33,178 nucleotides of DNA from Mycobacterium sp. (GCF_025965855.1 NZ_JAOPWB010000357.1:1-33178), one strand, 5' to 3'; positions 15,415 to 24,458 are shown, counted from the stretch's first letter. Translations and numbers: made by a program. Notes: generated by a model not told the origin, from the letters alone.

Positions 15415-17727
15415 ATGGCCTTACCCGTCCTGTCCACCTACCGGCTGCAGCTGCGGGGTGAGTCCAGCGGGTTCGGGTTCACCTTCGCCGACGCCGAGGG
15501 CCTGTTGGATTACCTCGACGACCTCGGGGTGACCCATCTGTACCTCTCCCCGGTGCTGACCGCGGCCCGCGGCTCCAACCACGGGTACGACGTCACCGAC
15601 CCGACGACGGTCGCACCGGAGCTGGGCGGTCCCGACGGTCTGGCGCGGCTGTCCGCGGCGGCCCGGGCGCGCGGCATGGGCCTGATCGTCGACATCGTCC
15701 CCAACCACGTGGGCGTCGACGACCCCGAGCAGAACCCTTGGTGGTGGGACGTGCTGCGGCACGGGCGGGGCTCGCCGTACGCGACGTTCTTCGACATCGA
15801 CTGGGACCTCGACGAGAGCGGCCGAATTGTGCTGCCAATACTGGGTTCCGACGACGACGCGGCCGAGGCGAAGGTCGACGGCGACCGGCTGCGGCTGGGC
15901 GACCTGGCGCTGCCGATCGCCCCGGGCACCGGGGAGGGAAGCGGCCCGGAGGTCCACGACCGCCAGCACTACCGGTTGGTGGGCTGGCGAAACGGGGTCT
16001 GCGGCTACCGGCGCTTCTTCTCGATCACCTCGCTGGCCGGGTTGCGCCAGGAAGATCGCGCCGTGTTCGACGCCAGCCACGCCGAAATCGCCCGCTGGTT
16101 CCGCGAGGGGCTCGTGGACGGCGTGCGCATCGACCATCCGGACGGATTGCCCGATCCCTGCGGGTATTTGGCCCGGCTGCGCGAGCTCCTCGGGCCCGAC
16201 GCGTGGATCGTCATCGAGAAGATCCTGGCCGTCGACGAGGCCCTGGAGCCCACGCTGCCGGTGGCCGGCACCACCGGCTACGACGTGCTCCGGCAGGTGG
16301 GCGGCGTCTTCGTCGACCCGGCCGGCGAGGAAGCGCTCACCGCGCTCGTCGACTCGGCGGGGCTGCATTACCGCGACATGCCGAGGCTGCTCGCCGAGCT
16401 CAAGGTCCGCGCGGCCACCGACACCTTGGCCAGCGAGCTGGCCAGGTTGCGACGGGCCATCGCCGCGTCGGCGGGCAGCGATCACCCGCTGCTGCCCGAG
16501 GCGGTCGCCGCCCTCCTCACCCACGTCGGGGTCTACCGCAGCGACTACCCCGGCCTGGCCGCGCTGCTGCCCACCGCGTTGGCCGAAACCCAGGCGGAGT
16601 CACCACAATTGGGGCCCGCGCTCGAGGTGCTGACCGCCGCTCTGGCCAAGGGCGGCGAGCCCGCCACCCGGCTGCAGCAGCTCTGCGGCGCGGTGACCGC
16701 CAAGGCCGTCGAGGACTGCCTGTTCTACCGCGACGCCCGGCTGGTCTCGCTCAACGAGGTGGGCGGCGAACCGCGCCGTTTCGGCGTCGGCCTCGCGGAG
16801 TTTCATCACACCGCCGCCGACCGCGCCCGGTTGTGGCCCCAGACGATGACGACGCTGACCACCCACGACACCAAACGCGGCGAGGACGTGCGGGCCCGCA
16901 TCGGCGTGCTGTCCCAGGTGCCGTCGCTGTGGAGCGAGTTCGTGGCCCGCTGGGAGGTCCGGGCCCCCTCCCCCGATCCCGCGACCGGACAGTTCCTGTG
17001 GCAGAACATCTTCGGGGTGTGGCCGGTGGGCGGCCCCGAAAGGGAGAAAGTCACCGACGAGCTGCGCGGCCGGCTGCACGCCTACGCCGAGAAGGCCATC
17101 CGGGAAGCGGCCTGGCGCACCTCGTGGAACGACCCGGACACCGCTTTCGAGGACGCGGTGCACCGGTGGCTGGACACCGTCATCGACGGCCCGGTGGCCG
17201 GCCAGCTGACCGAGCTTGTGGCCCAACTCAATCCGCACGCCGCGAGCGACGCGCTTGGCCAGAAGCTGCTCGCGCTGACCGTGCCCGGCGTGCCCGATGT
17301 CTACCAGGGAACCGAGCTGTGGGACGACAGCCTGGTCGACCCCGACAACCGACGCGCCGTCGACTACGCGGCCCGTCGAGCCGCCCTGAAGGAGTTGCAG
17401 CATCCCAAGATTCGCGTCGTCGCCACGGCGCTTCGGGTGCGGCGCGCCCACCCGGAGACGTTCCTGCGGGGCGGCTACGTTCCGGTCCTGGCCAGCGGCG
17501 AGGCCAGCGACCACGTGGTGGCGTTTCGCCGCGGGGACGACGTCCTGGTCGCGGTGACCCGGTACACCGTGCGGCTGGCGGAATCGGGCTGGGGCAACAC
17601 GGTGCTGCCGCTGCCCGATGGCACCTGGACCGACGCGCTCAACGGCGCGGTGGCGAGCGGGGCGACGTCGGCCGCCCAATTGTTCTCGGACCTGCCCGTC
17701 GTTCTGCTGGAGCGTCGGCATGACTGA
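15415..17727 (+). CDS. treY: Maltooligosyl trehalose synthase TreY
   Basis: GH13 isomerase turning the terminal alpha-1,4 glucose of a maltooligosaccharide into an alpha,alpha-1,1 (trehalosyl) link. The 770-residue protein begins LPVLSTYRLQL and shows the family motifs: LYLSPVLTAARGSNHGYDV, IVDIVPNHVGVDDPEQNPWW, nucleophile Asp240 in VDGVRIDHPDGLPDP, Glu268 in WIVIEKIL, and His484-Asp485 in TTHDTKRGEDVRAR; near the C-terminus PGVPDVYQGTELWD. Length is normal. ATG 15415 follows the treX stop by 3 bp, and its stop overlaps the treZ start by 8 bp, so the three genes are translationally linked. Confidence 0.96.
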   Translation: MALPVLSTYRLQLRGESSGFGFTFADAEGLLDYLDDLGVTHLYLSPVLTAARGSNHGYDVTDPTTVAPELGGPDGLARLSAAARARGMGLIVDIVPNHVGVDDPEQNPWWWDVLRHGRGSPYATFFDIDWDLDESGRIVLPILGSDDDAAEAKVDGDRLRLGDLALPIAPGTGEGSGPEVHDRQHYRLVGWRNGVCGYRRFFSITSLAGLRQEDRAVFDASHAEIARWFREGLVDGVRIDHPDGLPDPCGYLARLRELLGPDAWIVIEKILAVDEALEPTLPVAGTTGYDVLRQVGGVFVDPAGEEALTALVDSAGLHYRDMPRLLAELKVRAATDTLASELARLRRAIAASAGSDHPLLPEAVAALLTHVGVYRSDYPGLAALLPTALAETQAESPQLGPALEVLTAALAKGGEPATRLQQLCGAVTAKAVEDCLFYRDARLVSLNEVGGEPRRFGVGLAEFHHTAADRARLWPQTMTTLTTHDTKRGEDVRARIGVLSQVPSLWSEFVARWEVRAPSPDPATGQFLWQNIFGVWPVGGPEREKVTDELRGRLHAYAEKAIREAAWRTSWNDPDTAFEDAVHRWLDTVIDGPVAGQLTELVAQLNPHAASDALGQKLLALTVPGVPDVYQGTELWDDSLVDPDNRRAVDYAARRAALKELQHPKIRVVATALRVRRAHPETFLRGGYVPVLASGEASDHVVAFRRGDDVLVAVTRYTVRLAESGWGNTVLPLPDGTWTDALNGAVASGATSAAQLFSDLPVVLLERRHD

Positions 17728-19462
17728 ATTCCGGGTCTGGGCGCCCACACCCGCGCTGGTGCGACTCGACGTCGGCGGCGCGGTGCACCCGATGACGCGC
17801 TCCGGCGACGGCTGGTGGCACGCGAACGTCGATGCGCCGCCGGAGGCGCGGTACGGATACCTGCTCGACGACGACCCCACCGTGCTGCCCGACCCCCGGT
17901 CGCCCCGTCAGCCCGACGGGGTGCACGCCCGGTCGCAGCTGTGGGATCCGGCCGCCGCCGCCTGGACCGACGGCGATTGGCCGGGCCGGTCGGTCGAGGG
18001 TGCGGTGATCTACGAGTTGCACGTCGGCACGTTCACCGGTGGGGGCACGTTCGATTCGGCCATCGAAAAGCTGGACCACCTGGTCGATCTCGGGGTCGAC
18101 TTCGTCGAATTGATGCCGGTCAACTCCTTCGCCGGCACCCACGGCTGGGGATACGACGGCGTGCTGTGGTACAGCGTGCACGAACCCTACGGCGGGCCGG
18201 ACGGCCTGGTCCGGTTCGTCGACGCCTGCCACGCGCGGGGCCTGGGGGTGCTGATCGACGCGGTGTTCAACCACCTCGGCCCGTCGGGAAACTACCTGCC
18301 GCGCTTCGGGCCCTACCTGTCGTCGGCGAGCAACCCCTGGGGCGAAGGCATCAACATCGCCGACGCCGACTCCGACGAGGTGCGGCGCCACATCATCGGG
18401 TGCGCGCTGCGCTGGATGCGCGACTTCCACGCCGACGGCCTGCGGCTCGACGCGGTGCACGCGCTGGTGGACACCACCGCCATCCACATTCTCGAGGAAC
18501 TCGCCACCGAAACCGACCGGCTGTCAAGCCAACTGGGCCGCCCGCTGTCGGTGATCGCCGAGAGCGACCTCAACGACCCGCGGTTGATCACCCCGCGCGA
18601 TCGCAACGGGTACGGGCTCACCGCGCAGTGGGCCGACGATATCCACCACGCCATCCACACCGCCGTGTCCGGCGAGCGCCAGGGCTACTATGCGGACTTT
18701 GGTTCGCTGGCCACGCTGGCGGAAACGTTGCGGCAGGGTTACTTCCATGCCGGCACCTACTCGTCATTCCGGCGCCGCCGCCACGGGCGACCGCTGGACA
18801 CGACGGAAAAGTCGGGCATCCCGGCCACCCGGCTGGTCGCCTACACCTGCACCCACGATCAGGTCGGCAACCGGGCGCTCGGGGACCGCCCCTCGCAGAA
18901 CCTCACCGGCGGCCAGCTGGCCATCAAGGCCGCACTCGTCCTCGGATCGCCCTACACCGCTATGCTTTTCATGGGCGAGGAATGGGGAGCGTCGACCCCG
19001 TTCCAATTCTTCAGCTCGCATCCCGAGCCGGAGTTGGCGCGGGCCACCGCCGAGGGGCGCAAGGCCGAATTCGCCGCCCACGGCTGGAAGGCCGATGACA
19101 TCCCTGACCCGCAGGACCCGCAGACATTTGCGCGCTCCAAGCTGAATTGGGACGAGGTGGGCCGCGGCGAGCACGCCCGCCTGCTCGGCATCTATCGGGA
19201 TCTGGTCGCCCTGCGGCGCGACGACCCCGACATGGCCGACCCGTGGCTGGAGCACCTCTCCGTCGACTACGACGAAGAGGAGCGCTGGATCACCATTCAC
19301 CGCGGCGGGTTGCGCGTCGCGTGCAACCTGGGCGCCGCGCCGGTGACGGTGCCCGTGTCCGGCGAGGTGATCCTCGCCTGGGGCGAGCCGAAGGTCGAGG
19401 CCGACAGCACCAAGCTGCCCGCGCATTCGTTCGCGATACTGTCGGTGCGCGAGCAGACGTAA
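17720..19462 (+). CDS. treZ: Maltooligosyltrehalose trehalohydrolase TreZ
   Basis: GH13 enzyme that releases free trehalose from the TreY product, finishing the glycogen-to-trehalose route. The 580-residue protein starts MTEFRVWAPTPALVRLD (CBM48-like), continues with VIYELHVGTFT, AVFNHLGPSGNYL, nucleophile Asp244 in ADGLRLDAVHAL, Glu281 in VIAESDLNDPR and His379-Asp380 in CTHDQVGNRALGDR, and later LFMGEEWGASTPFQFFSSH. Start ATG 17720 overlaps the treY stop and gives the family length; the frame is open 34 codons further upstream inside treY. Its last three codons and stop form part of the long terminator hairpin. Confidence 0.96.
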   Translation: MTEFRVWAPTPALVRLDVGGAVHPMTRSGDGWWHANVDAPPEARYGYLLDDDPTVLPDPRSPRQPDGVHARSQLWDPAAAAWTDGDWPGRSVEGAVIYELHVGTFTGGGTFDSAIEKLDHLVDLGVDFVELMPVNSFAGTHGWGYDGVLWYSVHEPYGGPDGLVRFVDACHARGLGVLIDAVFNHLGPSGNYLPRFGPYLSSASNPWGEGINIADADSDEVRRHIIGCALRWMRDFHADGLRLDAVHALVDTTAIHILEELATETDRLSSQLGRPLSVIAESDLNDPRLITPRDRNGYGLTAQWADDIHHAIHTAVSGERQGYYADFGSLATLAETLRQGYFHAGTYSSFRRRRHGRPLDTTEKSGIPATRLVAYTCTHDQVGNRALGDRPSQNLTGGQLAIKAALVLGSPYTAMLFMGEEWGASTPFQFFSSHPEPELARATAEGRKAEFAAHGWKADDIPDPQDPQTFARSKLNWDEVGRGEHARLLGIYRDLVALRRDDPDMADPWLEHLSVDYDEEERWITIHRGGLRVACNLGAAPVTVPVSGEVILAWGEPKVEADSTKLPAHSFAILSVREQT

Positions 19463-19506
19463 AAGCCCCCAAAAACTGGGTATTTTGGGGGCTTTTACGT
19501 CTGCTC
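19451..19506. terminator. 24-bp perfect inverted repeat ending the treXYZ operon
   Basis: Left arm 19451-19474 (GAGCAGACGTAAAAGCCCCC then AAAA) pairs without mismatch with right arm 19483-19506 across an 8-nt loop. The core AAAAGCCCCC...GGGGGCTTTT has the A/T-flanked GC stem of a bidirectional intrinsic terminator. The outer nine pairs reach into treZ, covering codons for E-Q-T and the stop. Confidence 0.85.
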
Positions 19507-19600
19507 GCCGTTCGCGGCGGACCGCCCCCGAGGGGGCGTAGAGTGGACGTATCACTTAAATGAGCTAAGTAATGCGCTCCCGCGTGGAAGGGGTTCGTGG

Positions 19601-20518
19601 ATGGCCCGCACCGAGAACGACACCTGGGATCTGGCGTCCAGCGTCGGCGCGACCGCAACGGCCGTCGCCGCCTCGCGCGCGATGGCGTCCCAGGGGCCGG
19701 ATCCGCTGCTCGACGACCCGTGGGCCGACCCGCTCGTGCGGGCGGTCGGCATCGACACCTTCATCAAGCTGATCGACGGCGAGATCGGGCCCGGCGACGA
19801 CGATCCCCTGCTGAACCGCCGGGCCATGAACGAGCAGATCACCGTGCGCACCCGCTTCTTCGACGACTTCTTCCTGCAGGCCACCGGCTCGGGCATCAGG
19901 CAGGCCGTGATCCTGGCGTCCGGGCTGGACACCCGGGCCTACCGGCTGCGCTGGCCGGCGGGCACGGTGGTCTACGAGATCGATCAACCGGAGGTCATCG
20001 ACTTCAAGACGCGGACGCTGGCGGGCGGGGCCGCCGAGCCGTCCGCGCAGCGCCGCACGGTCGCGATCGATCTGCGCGACGATTGGCCCTCGGCGTTGGT
20101 AGCCGCCGGGCTCGACACCGGACAGCCGACCGCCTGGAGCGCCGAAGGGCTGTTGGTGTATCTGCCGTCCGACGCTCAGGACCGCCTTTTCGACAACATC
20201 GCCGCGCTCTCGGCGCCCGGCAGCCGGATCGCGACCGAACACATGGACATGCGCAACGTTCCCTCGGACTGGGCGCAGAGGCTGACGGAGCGCTCGCGCC
20301 GCATCGGCTCCAACATCAACCTGGCCGAGTTGTTCTACACCGGCGAGCGCAACACCGCCGCGGAATACCTCACCGGGCACGGTTGGCGGGTGGACGTCCG
20401 AACCACCGAAGAGATCTACGCCGCCAACGGGTTCGAGTTGCCCGACGACGAGCTGGCCGCCTTCGGCGGGGGCTCCGGCTACCTGACGGCGACCCTGGGC
20501 CAGGGCACCGGCGAATGA
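19601..20518 (+). CDS. SAM-dependent methyltransferase (mycobacterial leucine carboxyl methyltransferase-like family)
   Basis: A 305-residue member of the expanded mycobacterial family of putative S-adenosylmethionine-dependent methyltransferases (the Rv0281/Rv0725c type, LCMT/PPM fold). Signatures: [18 protein letters not shown] (8-25), DPLVRAVG (about 44-51), the SAM loop [17 protein letters not shown] (105-121), [12 protein letters not shown] (126-137) and AEGLLVYLP (about 186-194). Substrate is unknown; relatives are implicated in polyketide or lipid methylation. ATG 19601 has GGAAGGGG eight bases upstream. A small ACTTA/TAAGT dyad lies in the promoter area (19552-19575). Its stop is one base from the next gene's GTG, implying co-transcription with mug. 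Confidence 0.88.
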   Translation: MARTENDTWDLASSVGATATAVAASRAMASQGPDPLLDDPWADPLVRAVGIDTFIKLIDGEIGPGDDDPLLNRRAMNEQITVRTRFFDDFFLQATGSGIRQAVILASGLDTRAYRLRWPAGTVVYEIDQPEVIDFKTRTLAGGAAEPSAQRRTVAIDLRDDWPSALVAAGLDTGQPTAWSAEGLLVYLPSDAQDRLFDNIAALSAPGSRIATEHMDMRNVPSDWAQRLTERSRRIGSNINLAELFYTGERNTAAEYLTGHGWRVDVRTTEEIYAANGFELPDDELAAFGGGSGYLTATLGQGTGE

Positions 20519-20519
20519 G

Positions 20520-21101
20520 GTGCGGTTCACCCGCGATCAGCTGAAGCGGTTCAGCGGTAAGACGTTGCCCGACTTGATATCCGATCGGGTTCGGCTGCTG
20601 TTCGTCGGCATCAATCCGGGCCTGAGAAGCGTTGCGGTGCAAGCTCACTTCGCTCCCCGCGGCAATCGGTTCTGGCCGGCGCTCCACCGCGCCGGCATCA
20701 CCGATCATCTGGTCGACGCCTCGTCCGGGCTTGCGCCGGCTGACCGCGACTACTTGTTGGATCTCGGAATCGGCATCACGAGCCTTGTCGAGCGAGCGAC
20801 CGCGAGCGCAGACGAGCTGACAGTCGTCGAATTCGTCACAGGCAGGGACAAACTGGACAAAATGGTTCGGCAGTACTCCCCTCGCGCTGTCGCCGTTCTG
20901 GGGATCACCGCCTACCGAGCCGCCTTCGGCGACCGCCGAGCGAAGCTGGGTCAACAGATTTCGCCCTACCCCCCAACCGAATTGTGGGTAGTCCCCAATC
21001 CGAGCGGGCGCAACGCCCACGCGTCGTTGCCGCGCCTCGCGGCCGCCTACGGCGAAGTCGCCCGAGCCGCCGGCATCCCTACACGCTGGGACGGCCGGTA
21101 G
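20520..21101 (+). CDS. mug: G:T/U mismatch-specific DNA glycosylase, Mug/TDG type
   Basis: Base-excision repair enzyme removing uracil or thymine (and etheno-adducts) mispaired with G. The 193-residue protein has the two active-site motifs: LLFVGINPGLRS (catalytic-water Asn32 in GINPG) and VVPNPSGRNAHAS (NPSG at 160-163), plus HFAPRGNRFWPALHRAG and ITSLVERAT, aligning along its length with what I remember of E. coli Mug. The start is GTG 20520, one base after the methyltransferase stop. The NPSG loop continues RNAH where E. coli has LSR, normal for actinobacterial members. Its 3' end overlaps the convergent MocR gene by 23 bp. Confidence 0.92.
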   Translation: MRFTRDQLKRFSGKTLPDLISDRVRLLFVGINPGLRSVAVQAHFAPRGNRFWPALHRAGITDHLVDASSGLAPADRDYLLDLGIGITSLVERATASADELTVVEFVTGRDKLDKMVRQYSPRAVAVLGITAYRAAFGDRRAKLGQQISPYPPTELWVVPNPSGRNAHASLPRLAAAYGEVARAAGIPTRWDGR

Positions 21102-22401
21102 CGAGCACCGCCTGGGCGATCGCATCGGCCAGCGGATCGATCTCGTGCGCGCCCACGTCGGCGACGGTGACCCGGATTCCGGGCGACGTGCGAATCCGGA
21201 ACCGCGTCCCCGGCGCCGCGGCCCAGCCCGCGCCGAGCAGCCGGGTGATCGCGACCGTCTCGTCGGGCACCGGGACCCACACGTTCAGCCCGGAGCGCCC
21301 GTGAGCGGCGACTCCGCGCTCGGCCAGCGCGGCGCGCAATCGTCTGCGGTTGTTGGCGTATTGCTTCTCGGCGTCGCCGACCAGGCGCGATGCCGCCTCG
21401 TCGGACCACAGGCCCACGGCGAGATCCTGCAACAGGTGGCTCACCCAGCCCGGGCCGAGGCGCAGGCGGCCGTGCACGCGGTCGACGGTGCGGCGGTCCC
21501 CCGCGAGCACGGCGACACGCAGGTCGGGACCGTAGGCCTTGGATGCAGACCGCACGAAGGCCCAGTGGCCGGTCGATCCGGCCAGCGTGTGCAACGGTGC
21601 TCCGGCGATGCCCGCGCAGTGGTCGTCTTCGACGAGCAGCAGCTCGTCGGCGCGGCCGGCCAACAATCCACGAAGCGCGTCCGCGCGATCCGCCGACAGC
21701 GCCGCACCGGTCGGGTTTTGCGCGCGGGTGGTGATGACCACGGCGCGCACACCGCGTCCCAGCGCCCGGGCCATGTCGGCGACCAGGGGCCCGTCGTCGT
21801 CGACCCGCACCGGCTCGGCCGAAAGACCAAGCGCGGCAAACAGATCCAGCATGTTGGCCCAGCCGGGGTCCTCGACGGCCACCCGGTCGCCCGGTCGCAG
21901 TTGCGCGGTGAGGGCGCGCTCGATGCCGTCCAGCGCACCGCTGGTCACCGCCAGGTGGTCGGCCGCGACGCCGTCCGCGGCGAGGGCCGCCCGGGCGTGG
22001 TCGACCAATCCGGGCGACATCGCCGGCTCCCCGTAAAGCACCGGTCGGGGGTGCGGCACTCGGGCGGACGCGATCGGCAGCAGCGCCGGGTCCGGGTTGC
22101 CGGTCGACAGGTCGCGAACGCCCGTGGGGAGGTCAAGCCCCAGCAGCGAGCGGGGGGTGGTCGCCGGGCGGTGCCGCACCCGGGTGCCGCGCCGTCCGGC
22201 CGTCTCGACCGCCCCGCGGTCGCGCAGCAGGCGGTAGGCCGCGGCCACCGTGTTCGGGTTCACGCCGAGGCGGCCGGCCAAGTCGCGGATCGGCGGCAAC
22301 GCCTCTCCGGGCGCCAGGGAGCCATGCGAGATGGCCTCTTCGACGCCGGCGGCTATGGATTCCGCGCCCGTCCCGCTATATTGTACTGGCACGTGAATCA
22401 T
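21079..22401 (-). CDS. MocR-type regulator (GntR winged helix fused to class I aminotransferase fold)
   Basis: A 440-residue transcription factor of the MocR/PdxR branch. The N-terminal GntR domain spans about 1-75 (PPIRDLAGRLGVNPNTVAAA, then YRLLRDRGAVETAGRRGT). The C-terminal aminotransferase-like domain binds PLP: AVTSGALDGIERAL (151-164), VEDPGWANM (176-184), RAQNPTG (226-232), VEDDH (257-261) and the PLP-binding Lys288 in RSASKAYGPDLR. Such proteins usually repress themselves and activate a divergent gene in response to PLP or an amine. The divergent partner here is an FMN-binding protein of the PNP-oxidase fold, fitting vitamin-B6-related control, but a pdxR assignment is not proven. 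Its 3' end overlaps mug. Confidence 0.9.
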   Translation of the reverse strand: MIHVPVQYSGTGAESIAAGVEEAISHGSLAPGEALPPIRDLAGRLGVNPNTVAAAYRLLRDRGAVETAGRRGTRVRHRPATTPRSLLGLDLPTGVRDLSTGNPDPALLPIASARVPHPRPVLYGEPAMSPGLVDHARAALAADGVAADHLAVTSGALDGIERALTAQLRPGDRVAVEDPGWANMLDLFAALGLSAEPVRVDDDGPLVADMARALGRGVRAVVITTRAQNPTGAALSADRADALRGLLAGRADELLLVEDDHCAGIAGAPLHTLAGSTGHWAFVRSASKAYGPDLRVAVLAGDRRTVDRVHGRLRLGPGWVSHLLQDLAVGLWSDEAASRLVGDAEKQYANNRRRLRAALAERGVAAHGRSGLNVWVPVPDETVAITRLLGAGWAAAPGTRFRIRTSPGIRVTVADVGAHEIDPLADAIAQAVLATGRPSV

Positions 22402-22414
22402 TATGTACTAGGAC
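22382..22414. promoter_or_regulatory. Direct repeats, candidate MocR binding site
   Basis: TGTACTGGCAC (22382-22392) and TGTACTAGGAC (22404-22414) are direct repeats exactly 22 bp apart, i.e. two helical turns on the same face. They straddle the MocR start codon (22401) and lie just upstream of the divergent gene (TTG 22433). MocR proteins are known to bind spaced direct repeats in such positions. Confidence 0.5.
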
Positions 22415-22432
22415 AAAATTGAAGGCAAGCCG

Positions 22433-23086
22433 TTGGAAACCACATACCTCCCCACGCCGCGAACCACGCCCACCCGCTACCGCGAGCGCGCCGACTACGA
22501 CCGCACGACCGTCCACGCCATCCTCGACGAGGCCCTGATCTGTCACCTGGGCTACTCGAGCGCCGACGGGCCCGTGGTGTTACCGACGACGCACGCGCGC
22601 CTCGACGAAACCCTCTACCTGCACGGTTCCTCCGGCGGCGGACCCATGCTGGCCGCCAAGGCGGCGCCATTAGGCCTGCCCGTGTGCGTCACCGTCACCC
22701 TCGTCGACGCGCTGGTGCTGGCGCGGGCGGCCATGCACCATTCGGTGAACTTCCGCTCGGTGGTCGTGCTGGGCGCCGCGCGCGTCGTCGACGATCCGGC
22801 GGAGAAGTTGCGGGCCCTGCGCTGCCTGCTCGATCACATCCGGCCCGGTCGCGCGGACGACTGCCGCACGCCCAACCCGCGCGAGCTCGCCGCGACCGGG
22901 GTGCTCGCCCTCGACCTCGTCGAAGTCTCGGCCAAGGTGCGCACCGGCGGACCCGTCGACGATCCGGAGGACCGCGCACTGCCGCACTGGGCCGGCGTCG
23001 TCCCGCTGGGGCTGGCGACCGGGACACCGGTGCCGGCCGACGACCTCGATCCCGCTACGCCGCTGCCGTCCTACCTACGCTACTGA
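22433..23086 (+). CDS. Pyridoxamine 5'-phosphate oxidase-fold (NimA-like) FMN-binding protein
   Basis: A 217-residue split-barrel flavoprotein. After a short leader (TTYLPTPRTTPTRYRERADY) the fold begins with VHAILDEALICHLGYSS (about 28-44), VVLPTTHARLDETLYLHGSS (49-68), GLPVCVTVTLVDALVLARAA (81-100) and HSVNFRSVVVLGAARVV (103-119), as in the nitroimidazole-resistance-like/PNPOx-related family. The flavin cofactor (FMN or F420) and substrate cannot be told from sequence. The start is TTG 22433 with GAAGGC seven bases upstream. It is divergent from the MocR gene, so its expression is probably MocR-controlled. It ends before a hairpin shared with convergent ilvA. Confidence 0.82.
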   Translation: METTYLPTPRTTPTRYRERADYDRTTVHAILDEALICHLGYSSADGPVVLPTTHARLDETLYLHGSSGGGPMLAAKAAPLGLPVCVTVTLVDALVLARAAMHHSVNFRSVVVLGAARVVDDPAEKLRALRCLLDHIRPGRADDCRTPNPRELAATGVLALDLVEVSAKVRTGGPVDDPEDRALPHWAGVVPLGLATGTPVPADDLDPATPLPSYLRY

Positions 23087-23098
23087 GCCGAGCACTCG

Positions 23099-23162
23099 CC
23101 GCGAGCGTGCGTGTCTGTACGTTGACACGCCGTAAAGCGTGTACAACTGCGCACCCTCGCGG
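23099..23162. terminator. Two-level hairpin between convergent genes
   Basis: Outer arms CCGCGAGCGTGCG (23099-23111) and CGCACCCTCGCGG (23150-23162) pair with one mismatch. Inside, ACACGC-CGTAAA-GCGTGT (23125-23142) forms a second stem. It fills the 91-bp gap between the oxidase-like gene and ilvA and likely ends transcription from both sides. Confidence 0.65.
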
Positions 23163-23177
23163 CCAACGGCCCGCCGC

Positions 23178-24458
23178 CTACAGCAGGTAGCGGTAGGCCG
23201 GCGAACCCGGCTCGAGGGCCTCGACGTGAATTTCCGTCGCCCGCATCCGCGCCAGCAGCCCATCCAGGTCCGCGGCCGATCCCAGCTCGACGCCGACCAG
23301 GGCCTCACCGGTCTCCCGGTTGTTGCGCTTGACGTACTCGAACAAGGTGATGTCGTCGTTGGGCCCGAGCACCTCGTCGAGGAACCGGCGCAGCGCGCCC
23401 GGCTCCTGCGGAAAGTCCACCAGGAAGTAATGCTTGAGGCCGAGGTGCACCAGCGAGCGCTCCAGCACCTCGCCGTAGCGCGACACGTCGTTGTTGCCCC
23501 CCGAGATGAGGCACACCACGGTGGACCCGGGCTCGACGTCAGCTTCCAGCAGGCCGGCGACCGACAGCGCGCCCGCCGGCTCGGCGATGATGCCCTCGTT
23601 CTGATACAGGTCGAGCATGGCGGTGCACACCGCTCCCTCGTCGACCGTGGTGATCGAGACCATGTCGCCGGCGGCGGCCAGCGCGGCATAGGTCAGCGTT
23701 CCCGCCCGTTTCACCGCGGCGCCGTCCACGAACTGGTCGACGTGGTCCAGCGTCACCGGCTGGCCGGCCGCCAGCGCGGCCATCATGGCCGCCGCGCCCG
23801 CGGGCTCGATACCCAGCACCGCGGTGTTCGTCGTCCGCTCGGCCAGGTAGGTGGTGATGCCGGCGATGCAGCCGCCGCCGCCCACCGGGACCACGACAAG
23901 GTCGGGCTCGGCGTCGAGTTGATCGAGCAGCTCCACGGCGATGGTGCCCTGGCCGGCCATGGTGCGCGGGTCGTCGTACGGCGGCACCAGGGTGGCACCG
24001 GTGCTTTCGACGTCGGCGGACGCCGCCTCGGCGGCGAGGTCGTAGGTCGACCCGCCCACGATCAGCTCGATGAACTCCCCGCCGTGGTAGCGGATCCGGT
24101 CGCGCTTTTGTTTGGGCGTCTTGGCCGGCACGTAGACGCGGCCGTGCACCCCGAGCGCGCGGCAGGCGTATGCGAAGCCCTGCGCGTGGTTGCCCGCCGA
24201 CGAGCAGACCACGCCCGCGGCCAGCTCCTCTTCGGACAGCTGCACCAGCAGGTTGTAGGCGCCGCGCAGCTTGTAGGAGCGCACCACCTGCAGGTCTTCG
24301 CGCTTCAGGTAGACCTGCGCGCCCGTGATCGCCGACAGCCGATCGCTCGGCTGCAACGGGGTGGGCGTGACCACCGGGGCGATTCGCACGGCCGCGGCTT
24401 CAACGTCCGCCGCGCCTAGCGGTGACTCGCTCGGGGTCTGGCTCAGTTCAGCGGACAC
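23178..24458 (-). CDS. ilvA: Threonine ammonia-lyase (biosynthetic threonine dehydratase)
   Basis: PLP enzyme converting threonine to 2-oxobutanoate, the first committed step of isoleucine synthesis. The 426-residue protein has the PLP Lys63 in VVRSYKLRGAYN, the SSAGNHAQGFA loop (about 86-96), the phosphate-binding VPVGGGGCIAG (about 191-201), and a C-terminal ACT-like regulatory domain (about 340-426: HYFLVDFPQEPGALRRFL) of the single-domain actinobacterial type, through which isoleucine inhibits. The start is GTG 24458. Neighbours match M. tuberculosis Rv1558-ilvA in order and orientation. Confidence 0.96.
   Translation of the reverse strand: MSAELSQTPSESPLGAADVEAAAVRIAPVVTPTPLQPSDRLSAITGAQVYLKREDLQVVRSYKLRGAYNLLVQLSEEELAAGVVCSSAGNHAQGFAYACRALGVHGRVYVPAKTPKQKRDRIRYHGGEFIELIVGGSTYDLAAEAASADVESTGATLVPPYDDPRTMAGQGTIAVELLDQLDAEPDLVVVPVGGGGCIAGITTYLAERTTNTAVLGIEPAGAAAMMAALAAGQPVTLDHVDQFVDGAAVKRAGTLTYAALAAAGDMVSITTVDEGAVCTAMLDLYQNEGIIAEPAGALSVAGLLEADVEPGSTVVCLISGGNNDVSRYGEVLERSLVHLGLKHYFLVDFPQEPGALRRFLDEVLGPNDDITLFEYVKRNNRETGEALVGVELGSAADLDGLLARMRATEIHVEALEPGSPAYRYLL

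Noticed and set aside
15421..17880. Long antisense frames opposite treY/treZ
   Set aside because: Same reason: no recognisable motif, and the plus strand has complete catalytic GH13 genes.
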